Part shown: in pieces, positions 54,755 to 63,040 of the stretch | Position numbering within the stretch: position 1 is the stretch's first letter | How the letters are laid out: each line of letters opens with the position of its first letter | NCBI RefSeq assembly: GCF_000744605.1 | Contig: NZ_JQMG01000001.1 | Span: 868,001-932,000, forward strand | DNA from: Methylotenera sp. L2L1 | GTDB taxonomy: Bacteria > Pseudomonadota > Gammaproteobacteria > Burkholderiales > Methylophilaceae | Length of the DNA stretch: 64,000 nucleotides | Direction: 5' to 3' | Position numbers and translations under genes: made by a program | Notes under the pieces: generated by a model | Seen by the model: only the letters and a program-made list of their open reading frames with translations | Databases searched by the model: none | What the model was told of the DNA's origin: nothing

Positions 54755-54837
54755 GGCGGCATGACCCGCATCAGGTTCGAAGGGTATATCTCACTGCATT
54801 TTGTTAAAACATTTGTTTAAAAACGCAGACCCCTAGC
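54746..54837 (-). promoter_or_regulatory. TPP riboswitch (THI element) upstream of thiC
   Basis: The leftward RNA holds the conserved TPP-aptamer elements: AGGGGT at the 5' side, CAGTGAGATATACCCTTCG in the pyrimidine-binding arm (the CTGAGA-like box reads GTGAGA), and GAACCTGATGCGGGTCATGCC in the diphosphate arm (split over about 54756-54780), ending with GCCGTAGGAAAGC. It lies 80 bp before thiC, as expected for thiamine-controlled thiC. Confidence 0.93.
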
Positions 54838-55142
54838 AATTAGCGAAATATACGCTAAATTTGCTATAAAACCAAGTGTTTAAGTCAAGTGTTTAATCGC
54901 AGTAAATGGTTTGTTAAAGTAAAGCTTGAAATAGCCGTAATTAGTAAGTGATGCTAACAGTAGTAAAGTCAGTTTATAAAAATCGGTATAATTTGATGGC
55001 AGTCTTAGGTGTTGGTACGTCTAGGTGAGCCATTTTTTGATGCTGATATTGTTTAAAACGCAGTGTCGGGATATATTTTTTGTTACACTGGTCATACATT
55101 GAGTCGCATTAACTCAAACTTAACAATGGTATTGGTGAAATT

Positions 55143-55289
55143 ATGGCATTAGCTATTTATATTGGTTATTACCTCGTTGCAATTACAACGCTCTTTTTTC
55201 ACTTCACTGGACATTTAGAGCGCTGGGGCATGGAGTGGGTGATTCTTGTTTTGGCGGCAACCGTATTTCCTGTGGTACTTTACGTATAA
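55143..55289 (+). CDS. Small (48-residue) membrane protein
   Basis: A short ORF beginning MALAIYIGYYLVAITTLFF and ending ATVFPVVLYV, which has two hydrophobic helices (residues about 3-20 and 32-48) joined by the polar loop HFTGHLERWGMEW. It lies alone in the 680-bp gap between thiC and the SDR gene. Its ribosome site is weak (GGTGAA seven bases before the ATG). The amphipathic and hydrophobic pattern and clean stop suggest a real small protein, but with so short a frame chance is possible. Confidence 0.55.
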   Translation: MALAIYIGYYLVAITTLFFHFTGHLERWGMEWVILVLAATVFPVVLYV

Positions 55290-55344
55290 GTGCTGCTTTA
55301 CGTTTAACCCATTGAAACAGGTTGTAAAGAAAAAGAATTCTTTG

Positions 55345-56145
55345 TTATTTCTTTACAACAAACGCTCTTGCCGCTTTTGCTTGTTTTTTAAGGCCTAAGT
55401 TCACAACCCTAGGCATAAACCCATTGAGCCATGCAAAAAATGACTCTGGTTGCCCAATAAACACTTCCTGTTTTTGATGTTCTATCGCTTTAACAATAAT
55501 CGTCGCTACTTTTTCCGGCTCATCAATATTCCCCCCAGTTTTAGCGAGCATGGCGAGTGTGGCTGCATCATTCATGGGGGTATTGACGCCGCGTGGCGCA
55601 ATGTAAGTGACTGCTATGTTAGTGTCCACTAGCTCTCGGCGTAATGCTTGTGAAAAGCCGTGAACGGCAAACTTGCTGGCACAGTAGGTTGCATAGTGTG
55701 GAAAGCCAAGTGAACCAAGAATCGAGCCTATCATCACCAAGTGGCCTTGGTTGTTCGTTTTGAAGTGAGGCAATAGCGCGTGTGCAAGCAGGATAGGGGC
55801 GGTGACGTTAGTGTTAATCACTTGCGCGATGCGTTCTGGGCTTTGATCTTCAAACTGAATAAAATCAAGAATCCCCGCGTTGTTGATTAAAATATCAATG
55901 TTGCCAAATTGCTGGGTGGCTTGTTGTGCGAGCTGCGGTACGCTGCCGGGGACTTCAAAGTCTGCAACCAGCGTTTTTGCATTGCCACCCTTATTGTGAA
56001 TCAGCTGTGCTAGGCTATCAAGTTTAGTGCTGTCGCGGCCAACCAATATTAGGTTGGCGCCTTTGCGAGCAAGTTGTAATGCTAAGTGTTTACCAATACC
56101 ACCCGTGGCGCCTGTGAGTAGGATACATTTGTTTTTTAGTTGCAT
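55345..56145 (-). CDS. SDR family oxidoreductase of the hemolysin-ligase operon
   Basis: An NAD(P)-dependent short-chain dehydrogenase of 266 residues. The nucleotide motif is TGATGGIGKH; NNAG and the catalytic Ser (GSILGS) and Tyr-Lys (YCASKFA) are intact. The ATG at 56145 is preferred over an in-frame TTG at 56160, which would overlap the upstream stop. It is the last gene of the four-gene operon and starts 11 bp after the diiron gene ends. Its probable job is to reduce or oxidise the carbonyl/alcohol of the operon's product. Confidence 0.9.
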   Translation of the reverse strand: MQLKNKCILLTGATGGIGKHLALQLARKGANLILVGRDSTKLDSLAQLIHNKGGNAKTLVADFEVPGSVPQLAQQATQQFGNIDILINNAGILDFIQFEDQSPERIAQVINTNVTAPILLAHALLPHFKTNNQGHLVMIGSILGSLGFPHYATYCASKFAVHGFSQALRRELVDTNIAVTYIAPRGVNTPMNDAATLAMLAKTGGNIDEPEKVATIIVKAIEHQKQEVFIGQPESFFAWLNGFMPRVVNLGLKKQAKAARAFVVKK

Positions 56146-56156
56146 AGGAATGCCAT

Positions 56157-56834
56157 TCAATTTTGCATGTATTGGGTTTCTATTGTACGGAATATATCAC
56201 CATATAACCTATAAAATATTTTAGCGCTGTGAATCAGGGTTGCTTGGTCTTCTGGGCTAGTAATTTGATTCATCAGGCTTTCGTAAAAAGAGACATGGCT
56301 AATATCCAGAGAGCCGTGGGAAAGTAAGTAGCTAAATGCTTTTTTGGGTAGGTTGAGTGATTGCATTAAAGTTTCCCCTGCTTGCGTAGCAACCGCTGTG
56401 CTGGTGCCTTCTAGTACCAGTACCATGCCGAAAAAGCCGACTGGGTTGACACGGTTGATCATGTCATAGGCATAAGCCACCATGACCTCGGTGGCAAGGC
56501 AGGCACTTGTCTCGGGCGTTGTGCTGCTGCGAACGGCCTCTTTATCACCGCCACATGCTGCAATGTCGTTGAGTACCCATTCTTGATGACCCATTTCTTC
56601 TTCAATATATTCGCCAATCGCAGTACGCAGCCATTCATAGTGAGCAGGTAGGCGGCCACCGCATGCCATCAGTAGCGGTGTCGTGTGTTTTACGTGATGA
56701 TAAGCCTGAGTTAAAAAGCCAACATAAGTATCATGAGATATCTCACCTGCTGCACCTTTGGTAATGAGCGGTAAGCTTAGGAGCTCTGCACGCTCTTGTT
56801 CAGTCTCTTTTAGTAGTGTTTGATAAAAAGTCAT
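56157..56834 (-). CDS. Haem-oxygenase-like diiron oxidase/oxygenase
   Basis: A 225-residue all-helical protein of the haem-oxygenase-like (TenA/CADD/UndA) superfamily. The diiron ligand set is complete: Glu80 and His83 (EEEMGHQEW), Glu142 (LVLEGTS), and His173, Asp177 and His180 (HGSLDISH), which is the H-x3-D-x2-H signature of the HDO group (CADD, UndA, SznF-like). That argues against thiaminase and for an O2-dependent oxidase acting on an acyl or amine substrate. It is coupled by an ATGA overlap (56831-56834) to the upstream ligase gene. Substrate unknown. Confidence 0.88.
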   Translation of the reverse strand: MTFYQTLLKETEQERAELLSLPLITKGAAGEISHDTYVGFLTQAYHHVKHTTPLLMACGGRLPAHYEWLRTAIGEYIEEEMGHQEWVLNDIAACGGDKEAVRSSTTPETSACLATEVMVAYAYDMINRVNPVGFFGMVLVLEGTSTAVATQAGETLMQSLNLPKKAFSYLLSHGSLDISHVSFYESLMNQITSPEDQATLIHSAKIFYRLYGDIFRTIETQYMQN

Positions 56835-58375
56835 GCGTATTGTCTTTCATAAAGTGCGTTAATTCTGTGTTGGTAACACTGCCAAATCATGTCTCTTCGG
56901 TTTCTGCCATTCGCAGTAAGTTGTTGGTTGCTGAGGCTGAATGGTGCGTCTGCGCTAATCCATTGTGAGATTCTTGCGTAGTCTGGCAGGCTTTCGTTAA
57001 TGCTTTGTATTGCGGTCTCAATCTCGGTAGCTGAGCTACTGTTGGCAACGATAATAGCGGTGTTCCATGGCTTGGCTTCGCCAAATAACGCGGCTTGCGC
57101 AATGTAAGGAGAAATTGCGAGTTCGCGCTCCACCCATTCTGGCGAAACGTTGCGACCAAAAGAGGTGATAAAGATGTTCTTTTTGCGGCCAGTGATGACG
57201 AGGTAGCCTTCTTCATCAAGATGTCCAATGTCGCCGGTATGAATGCGGTTAGACTGCGCTGTGGTTTGTCCTACGTAGCCCAGATAGGTGTTGCCTGAGA
57301 CGATTACTTCTTGGTCGTCTGCGAACTCTATTTTGATGTGGGGTAACACCTTACCGACACTGCCGATTTTATTAAATGCTGGTGTGTTGAGCGCAACTAC
57401 AGAGGCGCACTCTGAAAGGCCGTAGCCTTCGTATACTGGCACTGATAACGCTAGGGCGCGTTTGAGTAAATTAGGCGATACCGATGCGCCGCCGACGGCT
57501 AAGAAGCGTAATGAGCTTGGTAGTTCTGCGCCAGTTTCAACTTGGCATGACTCAATTTGGCATAACTCAACCTGACAAACCAGTGCATTGAGTAGCTCTG
57601 GGGTGAAAATTGCGGTTGTTGCTTGTGCGTGTTTAAGTGCTGCGATTAGCTTCTGAATATTGAGGCCTGATGCGCCACTTAAGCCAATTTCACTGCTAGG
57701 CAGGAGTACACAAGTGGCGCCAGCCAGTAACGGTGCATAAATACCAGCGACATTTTCTAATAAAGTAGCCAGTGGTAACACGTTCAAATGAATATCATCT
57801 GGCGTTATTTTAGTCGCCTCAGCAATCGACTGTGCCACATTGGTCATGCTTTCTAGACTTAAGCACACGCCTTTAGGGTTGCCTGTGGTGCCCGATGTGT
57901 AAGTGATTTTTGCAGTATTAGATGGTAATGCAACTTTAGCTGATGGATGTAATTCAAATTGCGTGAGGGTTTTGCCAGCAAGCGTCGATTGCGTCTGATT
58001 TACAATCTTATCTTTTAACAGTGCTTCAAATAGCGCGGGCTGATCTGTCACAATTGCGTTGGCACCGGCATCTTGTATCGCATGCAGCCATTGCGAACTT
58101 GAGAAAAAGAACGGTAGTGGAATGAGGGTGATGTTACTTGCTAATGCCGCTAAATCTAACACCACCCAAGCAGGATGATTCTCTACTGCTAAGGCGATGG
58201 TTGCTTGTGGTTTTTGGGTAAAGTCACGCCAGGCTTGGCTCTGAATTTCAATGGCAGTGTGTAGTTCAGCATAAGTGAGGCTGCAATCTAGGCCGCGTAG
58301 TGCAATGTTCTCTGCATGGTGGCTCGCATGTTTGGCGACTGCCTGATTAACAGTGTGTTGCTGCATCATGGTCAT
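56831..58375 (-). CDS. AMP-forming acyl-CoA synthetase/ligase
   Basis: An ANL-superfamily enzyme of 514 residues that should activate a carboxylic acid as an adenylate and pass it to a thiol. The P-loop-like motif YTSGTTGNPKGV, GYGLSECASVV, and TGDIGHLDEEGYLVITGRKKN are standard. Near the end, the usual catalytic Lys motif (x-G-K-x-x-R) reads NGRNRRD, with Arg in its place, so the adenylation half-reaction may be tuned differently. The ATG at 58375 overlaps the upstream stop (ATGA 58372-58375); an upstream in-frame start at 58435 is within the preceding gene and is rejected. Confidence 0.9.
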   Translation of the reverse strand: MTMMQQHTVNQAVAKHASHHAENIALRGLDCSLTYAELHTAIEIQSQAWRDFTQKPQATIALAVENHPAWVVLDLAALASNITLIPLPFFFSSSQWLHAIQDAGANAIVTDQPALFEALLKDKIVNQTQSTLAGKTLTQFELHPSAKVALPSNTAKITYTSGTTGNPKGVCLSLESMTNVAQSIAEATKITPDDIHLNVLPLATLLENVAGIYAPLLAGATCVLLPSSEIGLSGASGLNIQKLIAALKHAQATTAIFTPELLNALVCQVELCQIESCQVETGAELPSSLRFLAVGGASVSPNLLKRALALSVPVYEGYGLSECASVVALNTPAFNKIGSVGKVLPHIKIEFADDQEVIVSGNTYLGYVGQTTAQSNRIHTGDIGHLDEEGYLVITGRKKNIFITSFGRNVSPEWVERELAISPYIAQAALFGEAKPWNTAIIVANSSSATEIETAIQSINESLPDYARISQWISADAPFSLSNQQLTANGRNRRDMIWQCYQHRINALYERQYA

Positions 58376-59016
58376 AGCTCCGCGGTGCCTCTCACTGCAA
58401 CCACTTGTGGTGGGTTGTCGTAGTAACGTCCCCAAGTTGCCTGCTCTGTGGCATTTAGGCGTGACTTGTCTGCTTCTTGTAAGGCATAGACATCACGCCC
58501 ACCTTTCACTAATCCATTTTGTAGGCTGTGGTGTGCGGTAGCGACACACCACTCAACGTTAATGTCTAAGCTGTGCTGAATGACACTTGCGATTAAAACC
58601 CCAGCATTGCGTGGGTTGGCTACTGCTAAATTACCAATTTCGGTAATTTGATGGCGCGTAATGACGCGATTAAAGTGATTAGACATCACAGTTTCAATCG
58701 GAGCATCCAAATAGCGCTCTAAAAACAATGGTTCCATATCTGCTTTGCGCATGCCAAATGCTGCGACTAACTCATTATTTTCATCGCGTAGGCTAATCAG
58801 TTGCGGCATGAACTGCTGTACATTCGCGCCGTAAGTATGTGCAAAGACATCATGAATGAATTGCTCAATCTCTCTGCGGTCTGGTGCGTCTACTTCTACG
58901 CATGTGATTTTAATGTTGTTTGCACGATGCCGTTTGGCTGCGGCAAATGGGCGAGTTTGATACGCTGCTTCTGCATTAAAAAATAGTGGGCTTGCATTAA
59001 AACTTAGGCTAAGCAT
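58372..59016 (-). CDS. Thermostable-hemolysin-family protein (GNAT-like)
   Basis: A 214-residue protein matching the thermostable hemolysin family (T_hemolysin), which has a GNAT-like fold related to acyl-homoserine-lactone synthases, so it more likely transfers or senses an acyl group than lyses cells. It has the segments RREIEQFIHDVFAHTYGA, LISLRDENNELVAAFG and EIGNLAVANPRNAG (the GNAT core). The ATG at 59016 has an AAGGTG site; a GTG four codons upstream is within that site. First gene of the operon; the promoter must lie at 59017-59250. Confidence 0.85.
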   Translation of the reverse strand: MLSLSFNASPLFFNAEAAYQTRPFAAAKRHRANNIKITCVEVDAPDRREIEQFIHDVFAHTYGANVQQFMPQLISLRDENNELVAAFGMRKADMEPLFLERYLDAPIETVMSNHFNRVITRHQITEIGNLAVANPRNAGVLIASVIQHSLDINVEWCVATAHHSLQNGLVKGGRDVYALQEADKSRLNATEQATWGRYYDNPPQVVAVRGTAEL

Positions 59017-59407
59017 TTTATAGGTCACCTTAATTAAATATGCCTAGACTTACGCAAAGAGTGTGCCTAACTTTTGTTTGGTGACGCATATTTAAGCAAA
59101 ATTACTACGCTGTAATTATCTTTTTATCTATAAATCAATAGATTATCAATCTTAAACAAAGTTCTGATCAGGGTCTGGCTGCCTATTATTGGGTAGTGAT
59201 TTGTGAATAGTTTGAAACAATTTATGCAAGAAATGTAGGTAGCTTTAGTTTTTCTCAGCCAATTCCATACAAATATTGCATGAGTTTTTTTAGTGTCATT
59301 TTAAAAAATCCTATCAGAACAGTCGCTTATTGTGATGGCATGGAGATTGCCTAGTAAGTCTTTCATTTACATAGAGCAGGCCAGCGTGCCCAACATCAAT
59401 ACTAATT
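59017..59407. other. 391-bp intergenic region between divergent genes
   Basis: No ORF or RNA gene recognised. It holds the promoters of the leftward hemolysin-ligase operon and the rightward sulfatase-fold gene. It is AT-rich with short imperfect repeats (ATCTAT / ATAGAT at about 59130-59147) but no clear operator. Confidence 0.5.
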
Positions 59408-61357
59408 ATGCTTAAATTACTTCGTCATAAACCCTATACCGTTTCATTTTCATTGGCCATTGCTGGCGTTGCATTAAGCATTTGGCTTCTATTGCGTGTT
59501 GTGTTGAGCGCTCAAGTCGGGTTCTCACAGCTTTCAATGAAAGAGTTGCTAGGAATTTTTATCAACGGATTTTGGTTTGATATCTCAGCTTTGGCATATC
59601 TGGTGGTGCCTTTGCTGTTGATTTCATTAATGCTGCCAAATACCTTACGTCATAAAATCTGGGTGAATCATATCCGTTGGGGAGTGGCAGGTTTCCTTAC
59701 TTTTTGCCTATTATTTGGCGCGGTATCCGAGTACATTTTTTGGCAAGAGTTCACCACACGATTTAATTTCATTGCGGTGGATTACTTAATTTATACCAAT
59801 GAGGTGATTGGTAATATCCGCGAGTCTTATCCTGTGCCGTTAATATTATTGGGAATCGCATTGATTGCATTCTTGATTGTATTTACCTTGAGCAGGGTGG
59901 TGCGTTTTGAAACTCGGCAGCGCTCGGGTAAGCAGAAGTTAGGTTTGGGGCTTGTAGCGATTGCGCTACCTTTGCTGAGCTTTCAGTGTGCGAATGTAGA
60001 TCAGATGGATTTTTCGCAAAACACTTACGCCAATGAGTTATCTGGAAATGGTGTTTTTACATTTTCAGCGGCAGCTAGGCGTAACGAGCTGGATTACGAT
60101 AAGTTCTACAAAACCATCCCACAGACACAAGCATTGGCGGTATTAAAGTCTGTTGGTGTCAATCGAAAAACAACAAGCGCGATCATTGCCACAGATAACC
60201 ATGCTTTGTCAAAAAATGCGCAGCAATTAGAGGCGTATTTAGGTCCGTTTAAGCGGCGGCCTAAAAACGTCGTCTTGATTTCCGTAGAAAGTTTGTCTGC
60301 TGATTATTTAGGCACCTATGGCAATCAGGAAAATCTAACGCCACATTTAAACCAATTGGCTGGCGAGAGTTTGGTATTTGATAAGATTTTTGCAACAGGT
60401 ACCAGAACGGTACGTGGTTTGGATGCGCTGTCGATTGCGATACCACCGATTCCCGGGCAAGCAATCGTGCACCGCCCAGATACGGACCACCTTGCTACGA
60501 TTGGGGAGTTGCTGGAAGTGAAAGGTTACTCAACATTTTTCATCTATGGCGGCTATGGCGTGTTTGATAGCATGAACAAGTATTTTAGGGGTAATGATTA
60601 CAAAGTGATTGATCGTACCGATTTTGATAAAACGACGATTCAAAGTGAAAATGTATGGGGGGTTGACGATGAGAGCTTGTTTAATAACTCGCTACGTATG
60701 CTTGACCAACAGGTAAAAACGCAACAGCCGTTTTTTGCGCATATTATGACAACCAGCAATCATCGTCCTTACACCTACCCAGCCAATAAAATAGACTTGC
60801 CCCAAGGCAGCCGATCAGGTGCGGTGAAATATACAGATTACGCAATTGGCCAATTTATCAAGCAAGCCAAAACCAAACCTTGGTTTAAAGATACTTTATT
60901 TGTGATTGTCGCTGATCATTGTGCTTCGGTAGCAGGTAAAACCAAGCTACCACTGGCTAAATACCATATTCCTTTATTTTTCTATGCACCGGATTTACTA
61001 CCCGCTGGGCATTATAAAAGGATGGCTAGTCAAATTGATATTGTCCCAACTTTGCTTGATTTATTAGGCACGTCTGATGCGCAGCATTTTTATGGGCAGT
61101 CACTGTTTGAGGCGGAACGTGAGCAATTGCCAGAGCGGACCTTTGTGAGTAACTATCAAGCCTTAGGCTACTACAAAGATAATATGCTCATTGTGCTCTC
61201 GCCTAAGCGAGAAGTAGAAGCCTATCGGGTTGATTCTGCCAGTTTGGAGGCGGTATCAGCGCCAGTTGATCATCGCTTGCTGAATGAGGCGATTGCCTAC
61301 TACCAAACGGCGGCACGTGCCTATAAACATGGCGAGTTGAAAGAGTATTTCGATTAG
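59408..61357 (+). CDS. LtaS/MdoB-like membrane phosphotransferase (sulfatase fold)
   Basis: A 649-residue protein with five N-terminal membrane helices (residues about 12-32, 45-80, 95-115, 145-167, 178-195) and a periplasmic sulfatase-fold domain. The catalytic Thr is in ATGTRTVRG; other metal-site motifs are SVESLSADYLGTYG and VADHCASVAG. Relatives transfer phosphoglycerol or phosphoethanolamine to membrane sugars (MdoB) or make lipoteichoic acid (LtaS); in a Gram-negative, decoration of osmoregulated glucans or LPS is likelier. No clear ribosome site before the ATG. It is convergent with the PstS-like gene, 2 bp away. Confidence 0.88.
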   Translation: MLKLLRHKPYTVSFSLAIAGVALSIWLLLRVVLSAQVGFSQLSMKELLGIFINGFWFDISALAYLVVPLLLISLMLPNTLRHKIWVNHIRWGVAGFLTFCLLFGAVSEYIFWQEFTTRFNFIAVDYLIYTNEVIGNIRESYPVPLILLGIALIAFLIVFTLSRVVRFETRQRSGKQKLGLGLVAIALPLLSFQCANVDQMDFSQNTYANELSGNGVFTFSAAARRNELDYDKFYKTIPQTQALAVLKSVGVNRKTTSAIIATDNHALSKNAQQLEAYLGPFKRRPKNVVLISVESLSADYLGTYGNQENLTPHLNQLAGESLVFDKIFATGTRTVRGLDALSIAIPPIPGQAIVHRPDTDHLATIGELLEVKGYSTFFIYGGYGVFDSMNKYFRGNDYKVIDRTDFDKTTIQSENVWGVDDESLFNNSLRMLDQQVKTQQPFFAHIMTTSNHRPYTYPANKIDLPQGSRSGAVKYTDYAIGQFIKQAKTKPWFKDTLFVIVADHCASVAGKTKLPLAKYHIPLFFYAPDLLPAGHYKRMASQIDIVPTLLDLLGTSDAQHFYGQSLFEAEREQLPERTFVSNYQALGYYKDNMLIVLSPKREVEAYRVDSASLEAVSAPVDHRLLNEAIAYYQTAARAYKHGELKEYFD

Positions 61358-61359
61358 TG

Positions 61360-61839
61360 CTAATTACAGTTAACGAAGGAGGGGTTGGTCGTTGTTTCGC
61401 CATTGGGGAGCAGCCAGAGCAATGGTTTAACACGATTATCCAATTTGCAGGCATCTGCATAAGCAATGCTGCCGGCAGTTTCCTGCACGTAACGAATCGC
61501 CGCTTCGTCTGAGTACAGCACGTGCGGTGGTGATATGCCGTGAAAGTACAAGCCATTCCAGTAATCATTTTGTGCGCTAGGGGTGCTGCCTAATATACTG
61601 TTGGAGAACTGCAGTCTCAGCGGGTGGTCAGGGGGGAGGTTAATCGGATGTATGCGTTGACCATTGGCCCAGTAAGTTTTCTTACGCCAGTAAATGAGCT
61701 TGAGTTCACCTAAAGAAATACTTTTATTTGGATTATCATTGGTCACAATCACGGCAATCACAGACTTATCCGCAGCCATGCCTGTCGCTTGCAAACACAA
61801 GCCTAGCGTTAATAGCAATAATGAGATGAAGCCGCGCAT
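61360..61839 (-). CDS. Short PstS-like periplasmic protein
   Basis: A 159-residue exported protein (signal peptide to GMAA, about residue 22) with a PstS-type phosphate-binding-protein-like fold reduced to one lobe: IAVIVTNDNPNKSISLGELKLIYWRKKTYW (residues about 27-57) and ETAGSIAYAD, the latter a common loop of such proteins. It lacks the second lobe of a full PstS. Its start shares one base with the stop of the porin-like gene, so the two are co-translated. It could feed a sensor or a transporter with an oxyanion signal. Confidence 0.8.
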   Translation of the reverse strand: MRGFISLLLLTLGLCLQATGMAADKSVIAVIVTNDNPNKSISLGELKLIYWRKKTYWANGQRIHPINLPPDHPLRLQFSNSILGSTPSAQNDYWNGLYFHGISPPHVLYSDEAAIRYVQETAGSIAYADACKLDNRVKPLLWLLPNGETTTNPSFVNCN

Positions 61840-62849
61840 TAGAACAATACCGCAAATGAAGCCAAGAAGCCGCGAGGTGATTCTGGTTGATCAGTACTGC
61901 CACCGGTGAATTCCAGTTTCAGCAATTGTGTGGGCTTGATGCGCCAAGTAGTACCTAGCAGCCAGCGTTGCTGATGCTCTTCATCCGGACGATGAAAGGT
62001 TTCAATACGTACAATACCAAACCAGTTGGTACCGATGGGCAAAGGCACGGCCGTTTGTAAATATGCGCCATAGCTGTCCGTATTAGCGTGCGAGCCCCAG
62101 CGTTGAAAAGCTTCGCCTAGAAACTCAATGCCATGATAATGAGTAATAAAGTCTAGTCCCACCAGATGATAGCGAGTATTGAAGAGGTCTCTTTCGTCAA
62201 ACGACATGAGATTCACGCCAATGTTGGCTTGTTGACCAAACGCGATGCGTGCACCTTTGGTGTTTCGGAACCTTAGGTCATCATCGTCCTCGTCCATATC
62301 TTTAAGCGTTTCAACGTATAGTGCGTACTCGATGGCACTATTATCAAGCGGGATTGCGCCAAATGCCATGATGCCGTTGGCTGCTGTCGGAAACAATCTG
62401 CTGGTTGCTACAGGGCGTGAGCCAGTCCAAACTAGGGGCGATGCATGTAGTTGATTCCAACGACCGGTGGGGGTTAAAAAGCGACCGCCGCGCAGATTGA
62501 TTTTGTCTGATAAGTTGTAGTCTAGGTAAAAGCGTTCTAAATCAATATAGCTTTGTTTGGTGTTAAATTTGTTATCGTCATCCCAAGAAATTGGGCTTTC
62601 TAGCTCCAGTTCACTAAAAAATTTGAAGCGGCTTTCACCTTCCCAAGTCAGAATCATACTGATTTCATTAAGGGCGGCAGTGGTTTCCGATTCGCGTGGA
62701 ATGGTAATGCCGGCACTGGTATAGCCACCTAATCTGAAACCGTCCATGAACCCGTTTTCAGGGCGTGAGGCATCGTCTGCGTATGCAGCCTTGCACAGCA
62801 GCAGTAGCAGGGCTACACTGCCGATACAGAATTTATTGATTAGATGCAT
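61839..62849 (-). CDS. Outer-membrane beta-barrel (porin-like) protein
   Basis: A 336-residue exported protein: signal peptide MHLINKFCIGSVALLLLLC to about residue 24, then many amphipathic beta strands (FRLGGYTSAGITI, YIDLERFYLDYNL, and so on) and a C-terminal aromatic residue (ASFAVLF), the usual outer-membrane signal. The ATG at 62849 has a GGAG site; the longer frame (ATG 62897) lacks one. Probable role: a substrate-specific porin working with the PstS-like protein. Confidence 0.87.
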   Translation of the reverse strand: MHLINKFCIGSVALLLLLCKAAYADDASRPENGFMDGFRLGGYTSAGITIPRESETTAALNEISMILTWEGESRFKFFSELELESPISWDDDNKFNTKQSYIDLERFYLDYNLSDKINLRGGRFLTPTGRWNQLHASPLVWTGSRPVATSRLFPTAANGIMAFGAIPLDNSAIEYALYVETLKDMDEDDDDLRFRNTKGARIAFGQQANIGVNLMSFDERDLFNTRYHLVGLDFITHYHGIEFLGEAFQRWGSHANTDSYGAYLQTAVPLPIGTNWFGIVRIETFHRPDEEHQQRWLLGTTWRIKPTQLLKLEFTGGSTDQPESPRGFLASFAVLF

Positions 62850-63040
62850 GCATGCTCCAGCTTTAAATCTGCGATAACTTTTTGAAATGAAGTGCATAAG
62901 TTGAAATTAAATACATAGGCGAATTATATTCGATAATGGCTGGAAAACCTTGTGGCATATCAACAAGCAACGGCGATAATCATCAACGATACGGACTCAC
63001 GCGCAGGCCAAATATTTTGAATCATTCATTTATCAAGTCA

